Of a stretch of DNA of 64,000 nucleotides, positions 57,957 to 64,000 are shown one piece after another. The position numbers and the translations under genes are program-made. Source of the stretch: JBCAWW01 sp039024315. GTDB lineage: Bacteria > Bacteroidota > Bacteroidia > J057. The notes beneath the pieces are model-generated. The model made no database searches and was not told the DNA's origin. It was given only the letters and a program-made list of their open reading frames with translations. Location of the stretch: NCBI GenBank assembly GCA_039024315.1, contig JBCCQN010000013.1, positions 13,863-77,862 of the forward strand, given 5' to 3'. Positions within the stretch are counted from its first letter, which is position 1. Each line of letters begins with the position of its first letter.

Positions 57957-59447
57957 CTAGTCTTCAATCAAAATCTTCTCCGTCAAGGGTTTGGGGATAC
58001 TAACTAAGCGTTCCGCGAAGCGGATCACCAAAGCATCATCATCCCACTCTCTTAGCTCTACCTCCACACCGGGCTGTATGCCTAGCTCCCAAAGCTCAGA
58101 ACGTACCAAATGATTGAGTTGGTGCGTGCTAATGTGTACCTGCTGTCCAAGTCGGGCGGAGCCTAGATTAGCACGGTCCGTATTGTATTTACCGGGAATG
58201 GGAGAGCCATGGGGATCGAGCCTCGGATTGCCAAGATGCAGGGCTACCTCATCGACCAAGGCTTCTGGCAAGATGTGCTCGTACTTTTCAGCATCTTCGT
58301 GGATTTGATCCTCGCTTAAGCCAAATTCTTGTACCAAATAGGTCTCCCAGAGTCGGTGTGCGCGAATCAAATTATAACCGATCCGAATGCCTTCATCTGT
58401 AAGCACTAGTTGATTGCGATTTTGCTTTATGAGCCCTTTTTGAACCAGTCGGTTGAGTTGAGGTTTGATGATACCATGTTCTTCTCGCAGGCGTGCCTGT
58501 AAGTTTTTCAAGGTCAGTTCCCCTTTTTCATGGAGGCGCAAGGCTTGTTTGAGGATGTCTTCTCTGAGGATGTTGATGCGTTTTTGTCTCCGCTTCACGG
58601 AACGACTGAGCAAACCTCGTTGAGGGGAAAAGAAAACGGCCATAAGGTAGAAAAAGGTAGAGGTAACCGTCATCGCTGGACCCGGAGTAGTTTCAAAAAT
58701 GATGGCCAACAGGAGTCCAATGGTAGTAGAAAGTAAACCTACCGCCCCCGCAATCACTAACATTAGTTTAAGCTTATGGGTCAACAAATAAGCGGTGGAC
58801 GCAGGGGTAACTAACATCGCTACCACCAAGATGACCCCGACAGATTGGAGAGAAGCAACCACCGCAAAGGATAAGAGTAGCATCAAAAAATAATGCATGG
58901 TGCTGACCGAAATACCTAAAGTTTCGGCTACGACCGACTCAAAAGTGGTAATAAAAAAATACCGATAATACGCAATTACACAAACGATCGTAAAAATCAT
59001 AACCATCAAGGTGAGAATCACGTCCTGATCTGCAATGCCGAGGATATTACCAAATAAAAAATCTTTGAGGTCAAGATGTACTCCCTCTTGGCGTGTTACC
59101 CATGAAATCCCCATCACCCCCAAAGCAAACATAGAGGTAAAAACGATCCCAATGGCGGCATCCTCCTGCGTGCGTACGTTACGCTGTATCCAAGTCATCA
59201 GCACTGCCGCGATTAAGCCTGCAATTACCGAACCCGTAAAAAAGCCCAATACACTGTAACCAGCGACCATAAAACCCACTACTACCCCTGGTAAAATGGC
59301 ATGTGAAAGGGCATCGCCAATCAAGGACATATTGCGGAGGACAATAAAGCAGCCCAAAATACCACACATCACCCCCACCATAGCCGAGGTGATCAAGGCT
59401 CGCTGGGCATATTCGTATTGAAAGGTTTCAATGATTAATTCCCACAT
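57957..59447 (-). CDS. metal ABC transporter permease fused to DtxR/MntR-type regulator
   Basis: 496 residues. Residues 1-~277 are an ABC-3 family permease (ZnuB/MntB/TroC-like, eight or so TM helices, 'GDALSHAILPGVVVGF'). Residues ~290-496 are a metalloregulator: helix-turn-helix (~290-350), dimerisation/metal domain (~355-410) and C-terminal SH3-like domain (~430-496). By hand alignment the DtxR metal ligands are D297 (DtxR Met10), H364, E368, H383, E387 (DtxR Cys102), E390 and H391. Asp and Glu at the Met10/Cys102 positions are the MntR pattern, which favours Mn2+ sensing. Chlamydia YtgC-R is a known permease-repressor fusion that is cleaved to release the repressor. It starts 2 bp after the transporter's other gene. 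Confidence 0.9.
   Translation of the reverse strand: MWELIIETFQYEYAQRALITSAMVGVMCGILGCFIVLRNMSLIGDALSHAILPGVVVGFMVAGYSVLGFFTGSVIAGLIAAVLMTWIQRNVRTQEDAAIGIVFTSMFALGVMGISWVTRQEGVHLDLKDFLFGNILGIADQDVILTLMVMIFTIVCVIAYYRYFFITTFESVVAETLGISVSTMHYFLMLLLSFAVVASLQSVGVILVVAMLVTPASTAYLLTHKLKLMLVIAGAVGLLSTTIGLLLAIIFETTPGPAMTVTSTFFYLMAVFFSPQRGLLSRSVKRRQKRINILREDILKQALRLHEKGELTLKNLQARLREEHGIIKPQLNRLVQKGLIKQNRNQLVLTDEGIRIGYNLIRAHRLWETYLVQEFGLSEDQIHEDAEKYEHILPEALVDEVALHLGNPRLDPHGSPIPGKYNTDRANLGSARLGQQVHISTHQLNHLVRSELWELGIQPGVEVELREWDDDALVIRFAERLVSIPKPLTEKILIED
58009..58023 (+). repeat. mini-hairpin motif, copy A21
   Basis: CGTTCCGCGAAGCGG, perfect consensus. Inside the regulator's C-terminal domain, read as IRFAER on the minus strand. 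Confidence 0.7.
58590..58604 (-). repeat. mini-hairpin motif, copy A22, at the permease/DtxR joint
   Basis: CCGCTTCACGGAACG (one G-T wobble). It encodes residues ~282-286 (RSVKR), exactly between the last permease helix and the regulator domain. Confidence 0.6.
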
Positions 59448-59449
59448 GG

Positions 59450-61195
59450 CTATTTGTGTTGATCGGTTTTTTGAAGGATGGTAAGACGACCACTATAGGT
59501 CTTTTGGATGTTTTCGTCGGTAAAGACCGCTTCAGTATCGCCGTAGGCGACGAGACGTTGATTGATCATAATGAGCCGATCAAAATAGTCTTTGACCTTG
59601 GCGAGGTCGTGGTGAATGATCACAACCGTTTTGCCACTGGCTGCCAATTCCTTAACGATCTCCATAATACGGGCCTCAGTAGTGATGTCCACCCCCACAA
59701 AAGGCTCGTCAAATAGATAGATTTCAGCCTCTTGACAAAGGGCACGGCCGATAAAGGCTCGCTGTTGCTGTCCTCCTGAAAGCTCACCGATTTGTTTATG
59801 TCGAAGGTCATAAATCCCCAAAGCTTTTAAGGCTTCTTCCGCTTTTTGATAATCAATAGGTTTTAGACCTTCAAAGACTTCGCGGTGCGGATAGCGCCCC
59901 ATGAGCACCACATCCATCACGGTAGCAGGAAAGGACCAATCGATCTCTTCCTTTTGCGGGATATAAGCGATGTATTTGCGGACCTTCTCGATTGAACGAT
60001 CATTGATAGTGATCTGCCCAGCATCTGGCTCGACCAAACCTAGGATTGATTTAAATAAGGTGGATTTGCCGGAGCCATTACCGCCTATCAAGCCATAGAC
60101 AAAACCCGGCTCTACTTCTAGGTAGATATTTGACAAGGCGGTTTTACGATCATAAGAAACTGAAATGCCCCTAACTTCAATTTCATAATCCTGCCAAGAA
60201 AGATTTTCTTCAGAGCGAAGCTGTAAGCGATAAAGTACCCACAGAAAAGCCAGCAAAAAAATGGCGGGAATAATCCACAGATAAGCCAAGCTCTCTGCCG
60301 CTTCTTCGGTGATAAGACTGCCTCTCAGAGCTTCTACGATACGATCGGTATTTTGGCGGATCATTTTAAGATAGGTATCGGCTCCACTTTCTTCATCCCC
60401 GAGCGAATCCGCAAATAGCTTGCCTCCTACTTTGATCCCTAAGTCCTTGGCCAATTCTTCGAGCTGCTTAGGGCTGATGGTTGATTCCACAAATACTGCG
60501 GGAATCCGATAGTTTTCGATTTGTTTGGCTAGGTAATTGATATCTTGCATCCGTACCTCAGCATCGGTAGAGGTACCGAGGATAGACTCCACCCTCAGTC
60601 CATAGCGATTGCCATAATACCGAAAAGCATCATGTGTAGTAGCGATTATCCTTTGCGCTTGCGGGATCTCCTGAACACGCAATTCAACATAAGCATCTAA
60701 CTTTTCGAGCTCGATTTTATAGGCTTCAAAACGGGACTTGAAGGTCTCAGCATGCATCGGATCTACCATTATTAAGGCATCGCGAATGTTACGAGCATAA
60801 ATAATGGCGTTTTTGACGTCCATCCAGGCATGTGGGTCATAAGCATTTTCGTGATCGGCACTTTGAATAGCTTTTATCCCTTGGGTAAGGCTTACCACCT
60901 TAGCGGTAGTACCTGAGTACTTGATCATTTCATCCAGCCATCCTTCTAGGGTCAAACCATTTTTCAGGATCAAATCAGCGAGGACAATTCTTCTAGCGTC
61001 CTCTGGTACGGGCTCATAAATATGAGGGTCTCCTCCCACCGGCATGAGAGAAATCACCTCTGCGTCTGGCCCTGCAATTACCTTGGCAAAGTCAGCGATA
61101 AAGGTAGTGGTAGCAACCACCCTGATTGGTTCTTGAGCTTGCAAGCCCATGGAAATTAGGGCTGCAAAAAGGATCAATATCCATTGCTTACACAT
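59450..61195 (-). CDS. metal ABC transporter: substrate-binding protein, TM anchor and ATPase in one chain
   Basis: 581 residues. A signal peptide (~1-20) leads into a TroA/ZnuA-type metal-binding protein (~24-295). Its likely ligands are H58 ('GGDPHIYEP'), H122 ('DPHAWMD'), H188 ('TTHDAFRYY') and D263 ('FADSL'), a Mn/Zn TroA-like set, without a His-rich loop. One TM helix (~305-323) crosses the membrane. A complete ABC ATPase follows (~336-575): Walker A GGNGSGKST (371-379), Q-loop Q414, signature LSGGQQQR (472-479), Walker B 'LFDEP' (494-498) and H-loop 'IIHHD'. The order periplasmic-TM-cytosolic fits the topology. It is the first gene of a two-gene operon with the permease-DtxR fusion. No frameshift or separate start is evident. 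Confidence 0.92.
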   Translation of the reverse strand: MCKQWILILFAALISMGLQAQEPIRVVATTTFIADFAKVIAGPDAEVISLMPVGGDPHIYEPVPEDARRIVLADLILKNGLTLEGWLDEMIKYSGTTAKVVSLTQGIKAIQSADHENAYDPHAWMDVKNAIIYARNIRDALIMVDPMHAETFKSRFEAYKIELEKLDAYVELRVQEIPQAQRIIATTHDAFRYYGNRYGLRVESILGTSTDAEVRMQDINYLAKQIENYRIPAVFVESTISPKQLEELAKDLGIKVGGKLFADSLGDEESGADTYLKMIRQNTDRIVEALRGSLITEEAAESLAYLWIIPAIFLLAFLWVLYRLQLRSEENLSWQDYEIEVRGISVSYDRKTALSNIYLEVEPGFVYGLIGGNGSGKSTLFKSILGLVEPDAGQITINDRSIEKVRKYIAYIPQKEEIDWSFPATVMDVVLMGRYPHREVFEGLKPIDYQKAEEALKALGIYDLRHKQIGELSGGQQQRAFIGRALCQEAEIYLFDEPFVGVDITTEARIMEIVKELAASGKTVVIIHHDLAKVKDYFDRLIMINQRLVAYGDTEAVFTDENIQKTYSGRLTILQKTDQHK

Positions 61196-61337
61196 GATCT
61201 TTCTTCTTTAGCCTCCAAATAAATAATAAAAGCATTTTACAATTAGCTTTAAATATTTTTTAGACATATCTAAAATTACGCTCAAAGTAAAAAATTGTTT
61301 GGCAGATTTGCAAATCCAGCAAAAAAAGAGGACTGAG

Positions 61338-61352
61338 CGTTCTGCAAAGCAG
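61338..61352 (+). repeat. mini-hairpin motif, copy A23
   Basis: CGTTCTGCAAAGCAG. Stem CTGC/GCAG, loop AAA. Intergenic, 10 bp after the stop of the helical-repeat gene. Confidence 0.6.
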
Positions 61353-61362
61353 TAATTATAGT

Positions 61363-62769
61363 CTATGCCATCTGCTTAAGGAGCCAAGCCTTTTCAATCA
61401 GGGCAGATTGTGCTTGTAATTGTAGAGAAATGCCGGTTCCTTTTTGGTTACGGCGCTCCCCTTCCGGCATGACTTGCCAGCGGCTGATAGCCAGGGTAAG
61501 GCGGATAAAGGTTTCATATAATTTGCGCCTATCAGAGCCTATGGCTCGATTACGCCGCAGAAAATGGCGAAAGGCCTTGGCGTGATAATGGAGAGAATCA
61601 TAATCCTTGCTTTCCAGAAAGATCTTCAATTGTAAAGTACGAGCAGCGAGATTGTAAAAAACATCCGGAAAATCCACCTGCTGCAGAAAACGCATTGCTT
61701 CAGAAAGCAGCGCTCGTTCATAGTGAAAAGCGGCTAGATTATAGTAGTACGCGCTTTCTTGAAAAGCGGGACTCAAGCGTTCGCGGTAGGCGTCTAAAAA
61801 ATCTGCCACCCAATCATAACGCTGGAGGCGAGTGCCGACCGTAATCAGATTTTTGTAATGCCAATGTGGTAAATAGCCATCCTCCAACAACAGATCCTTG
61901 GCCAACATATCCAGTCCCAGCTCAAAATAGGGTTCTAGATAGTCTCTTTGGCCTTTGTTGATCTGCCGCACACAATAGTTTTGGGCGTAGGTGTACATCG
62001 CATTTGCCTCTTGCGCTTCAAAGCTGGCCCCGTGTTTTTGAAGGAGTTGCACAAGCTTTTGAAAATGAGATTCATTTTCCTCCTTGCTCAACATGCTAAA
62101 GATTTGATAATAAATAGCAATGATGGGCTCAGCTAGATAAGGATAAGCTCCCCCCTCAAGGAGCTTGATCAAGTCAGCGCAAAATTTGGGGTCATAACGT
62201 GGTTGCAAGATGTTGTTGCGGTTGAGCATCTCGCAGCTATACTTGAGCTTTTCGGTGAGATAGTAAAGATCAAGCCCTTCCACTAGCGTCTCCAAATTTT
62301 CATCAGGAGCTCGTTTTTGTTGGAGGCCAAAATAGGCGTCTGCCGCCGCCCCTAGTTCAAATTGGCGCTGAAAAAAGCGACTATCTCTTTGGCTCTGATG
62401 GGCCAATTCTCTGCGGGAACGCTTAAGTTGTTTTTCAAAGGTTTGATCCATGCGGAGATCCATCAAAGTCTGTAAAGGGGGGCTCGGTTCACGATCAAAT
62501 TGCCGCCAAGCTAGATATTGTTCTAGTAGTCGCCGTAATTGGGAGCAGGCTTCGTACCATTTTTGGGCATCGAAGTCTTTGGCCTCTGGGTATATTTGGC
62601 GGTAAACTTTTTCCCTCGCTGTGCGGAACGCTTCTCTCCTTAAGGTTTGAAAGAACAGATGCAGACGTTTGACCTTATTAAAAAGCGGACTCTGGAGAAA
62701 TAAATCAAACTCATCTAAATCTGAAGCAGAAAGTTTCGTCAGCATTTGGGTCAACAAGGGTTCTTTCAT
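61363..62769 (-). CDS. helical-repeat (TPR-like) protein of unknown function
   Basis: 468 residues, no signal peptide and no TM helix. The sequence is almost entirely alpha-helical with TPR-like spacing in the C-terminal half ('YYYNLAAFHYERALLSEAMRFLQQV', 'YNLAARTLQLKIFLESKDYDSLHYHAKAF'). The N-terminal ~100 residues ('LLTQMLTKLSASDLDEFDLFLQSPLFN ... LRRLLEQYLAWR') are a recurring opening in Saprospiraceae hypothetical proteins, as far as I recognise it. Presumably a cytosolic scaffold; no enzymatic motif. Monocistronic, divergent from the secreted protein at 62922. Copy A24 lies inside. Confidence 0.7.
   Translation of the reverse strand: MKEPLLTQMLTKLSASDLDEFDLFLQSPLFNKVKRLHLFFQTLRREAFRTAREKVYRQIYPEAKDFDAQKWYEACSQLRRLLEQYLAWRQFDREPSPPLQTLMDLRMDQTFEKQLKRSRRELAHQSQRDSRFFQRQFELGAAADAYFGLQQKRAPDENLETLVEGLDLYYLTEKLKYSCEMLNRNNILQPRYDPKFCADLIKLLEGGAYPYLAEPIIAIYYQIFSMLSKEENESHFQKLVQLLQKHGASFEAQEANAMYTYAQNYCVRQINKGQRDYLEPYFELGLDMLAKDLLLEDGYLPHWHYKNLITVGTRLQRYDWVADFLDAYRERLSPAFQESAYYYNLAAFHYERALLSEAMRFLQQVDFPDVFYNLAARTLQLKIFLESKDYDSLHYHAKAFRHFLRRNRAIGSDRRKLYETFIRLTLAISRWQVMPEGERRNQKGTGISLQLQAQSALIEKAWLLKQMA
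62616..62630 (-). repeat. mini-hairpin motif, copy A24
   Basis: TCGCTGTGCGGAACG, three of four stem pairs kept. Inside the helical-repeat gene, read as EAFRTAR. Confidence 0.5.
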
Positions 62770-62864
62770 TTCAGGATAATAGTCATTTATCTATTTCAAA
62801 TATCAATATATCAACAAGTTACAAAAATGATTAAAATCAATCTGTTCAGTTTTTCAATTTTCTG

Positions 62865-62871
62865 TACTTTG
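62865..62871 (+). promoter_or_regulatory. possible Bacteroidota -7 element
   Basis: TACTTTG, 50 bp before the start codon of the secreted protein, identical to the heptamer before the RlpA-like gene (6205-6211). No clear -33 box. Confidence 0.35.
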
Positions 62872-62921
62872 ATTTAGGTAGCGATCCTTCCTTCTTGTAT
62901 GCTGAGAAACCTCTTATACAT

Positions 62922-64000
62922 ATGAAATCACTTTACAGCTTTCTGTTTACCCTTATGATCATGGGTTCAAGTGCCATCTACGCACAGGCCCCCTTGGTTA
63001 TTGTCAATGCTGATACAATCAGCATTTGCTATCTCACCGACAGCGTACAACTCCAAACGACAGTACTCCCGGGCAGTGGTCCCGGTCCTTACACTTATAG
63101 TTGGTCCCCTACCGTCGGTCTAGACGATCCTAACAGTCCCAACCCTTGGGTCTATATCGCCTCAGGTATCCAAGGTTATGCGCTCACGGTGAGTAATGCC
63201 GCTGGTAGTTCGATTGACAGTGTGTTTGTCATCAATGGACATTTTACCGTAGACTTGGGTCCAGACATTGAGACCTGCGACACCTTATTTTTAGATGCCA
63301 CAATCCCCGGAGGAGATTACTCCTACCAATGGTGCAATGGCTCTCTTTTCCCCATCACAGTGGCCGGTCTTAATAATGGGTTTGGCACTTATTGCATTAG
63401 CGTTACAGACAACTTTTCAGGCTGTACGGCCACAGATACAATGGAAATTATCGAAGCTGCCGTCCTCAGTGCCCAACTTAATGTCGGACCAGATACCAGC
63501 GGTTGTGAAAATATGTTGGTAGGTGTAGCCAATCCCGATCCCAACTGGCAATTTCAATGGAATAACGGAGCAACGACCTCCAGTATCAGCATGCCCACTT
63601 CAGGGATTTACTATGTCGATATCAGCGATCCTTTTTTAGGTTGCGCTACCAGCGACACTGTGGATGCCTTACTAGATCCTCCACCGGTAGCAATCATCCA
63701 AGATAGCGTGGTGGATTGTAATCAAGTTTATCTCTCTAGCACAGGTTCTTCTGGCACGACCTTATTTTGGGACCTTGGTGATGGCAATACAGCCATTGGC
63801 CCTAGTTTTATTCATACCTATACCGTAGATGGTGCCTATACCATTATCCTTTCTGCCACCAACAGTTGTGGCGTTGCCGTTGACTCTGTAAATGTCTTTT
63901 ACAGTCCCTACTGTGTCTGGCCTGGTGATGCTGACGATGATGGCGTAGCCAACAATTTAGATATTCTTGCCCTTGGGCAAAGCTTTAATAGCACAGGTAC
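62922..64000 (+). CDS. secreted PKD-domain adhesin-like protein, 3' truncated by the window
   Basis: The frame is open from the ATG at 62922 to the window edge (359 full codons visible). A signal peptide (MKSLYSFLFTLMIMGSSAIYAQ) is followed by several Ig-like modules with 'PYTYSWSPTVGLDDPN' and 'VDLGPDIETCDT-LFLDA', typical of Bacteroidota surface proteins. A PKD domain ('LFWDLGDGNTAIGPSFIHTYTVDGAYTIILSATNSCG') is at ~280-325. The final visible part, 'WPGDADDDGVANNLDILALG', is a dockerin-like calcium-binding motif common in such proteins. A T9SS sorting domain is expected beyond the edge. Similar in style to the first gene of the window. Confidence 0.8.
   Translation, partial: MKSLYSFLFTLMIMGSSAIYAQAPLVIVNADTISICYLTDSVQLQTTVLPGSGPGPYTYSWSPTVGLDDPNSPNPWVYIASGIQGYALTVSNAAGSSIDSVFVINGHFTVDLGPDIETCDTLFLDATIPGGDYSYQWCNGSLFPITVAGLNNGFGTYCISVTDNFSGCTATDTMEIIEAAVLSAQLNVGPDTSGCENMLVGVANPDPNWQFQWNNGATTSSISMPTSGIYYVDISDPFLGCATSDTVDALLDPPPVAIIQDSVVDCNQVYLSSTGSSGTTLFWDLGDGNTAIGPSFIHTYTVDGAYTIILSATNSCGVAVDSVNVFYSPYCVWPGDADDDGVANNLDILALGQSFNSTG

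Noticed and set aside
1..64000. Search for tRNA, rRNA, prophage, transposase and toxin-antitoxin genes
   Set aside because: No intergenic stretch shows a tRNA-like cloverleaf, and no protein has a transposase, integrase or phage motif.

Overview
The window comes from a marine-type Bacteroidota chromosome, most likely Saprospiraceae (Saprospira-like). The evidence is: at least seven secreted proteins with a type IX secretion (T9SS) type-A C-terminal sorting domain, SprB/PKD/Calx-beta/lamin-tail adhesin modules, a TonB receptor with DUF4249 partners, a DUF5723 protein, leaders without Shine-Dalgarno sites, and moderate GC. No rRNA, tRNA, CRISPR array, transposase or phage gene is visible. The ends of the window cut two large secreted proteins (1-1578 and 62922-64000).

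Layout. 1-13.4 kb: secreted T9SS proteins mixed with housekeeping genes (Nudix hydrolase, RNase HI, RlpA-SPOR, trpS, a GT-C-like membrane protein). 13.5-17.6 kb: a retinal phototrophy locus. The lycopene cyclase crtY and the retinal-forming dioxygenase blh lie on the minus strand and overlap. A proton-pumping rhodopsin (DTE motif, green-tuned, carotenoid-antenna glycine) is divergent from them. Two small paralogous membrane proteins and dispersed repeats follow blh. 17.6-27.9 kb: a large beta-propeller exoprotein coupled to a zinc-ribbon membrane protein, a DUF5723 barrel, a secreted GH13 amylase, a YARHG lipoprotein and galU. 27.9-35.8 kb: a tightly packed outer-membrane operon (TonB receptor, three tandem DUF4249 lipoproteins, MG2-type protein). 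35.9-45.3 kb: an MTR-kinase-like and nucleoside hydrolase pair, a CotH protein, a MoxR ATPase coupled to a membrane VWA-like protein, and TrkH. 45.5-57.4 kb: more T9SS proteins, a GH-A lipoprotein, glycogen branching enzyme and two adjacent nucleotidyltransferases. 57.9-61.2 kb: a metal ABC transporter compressed into two fused polypeptides: substrate-binding protein + TM + ATPase, and permease + DtxR-type regulator. 61.4 kb to the end: a helical-repeat protein and a truncated secreted protein.

The most unusual signals are these. (1) A DNA mini-hairpin motif, consensus CGTTCCGC-NNN-GCGG, occurs about 24 times. It keeps its stem by compensatory changes, varies its loop, and lies both between and inside genes in many frames. 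(2) A family of about 130-bp inverted-repeat elements with TTAAGTAC ends. (3) The doubly fused metal transporter; one mini-hairpin sits exactly at the permease/DtxR joint. (4) A MoxR plus transmembrane VWA-like gene pair. (5) A possible Tyr-rich leader peptide with a terminator-like hairpin in front of a small membrane gene.
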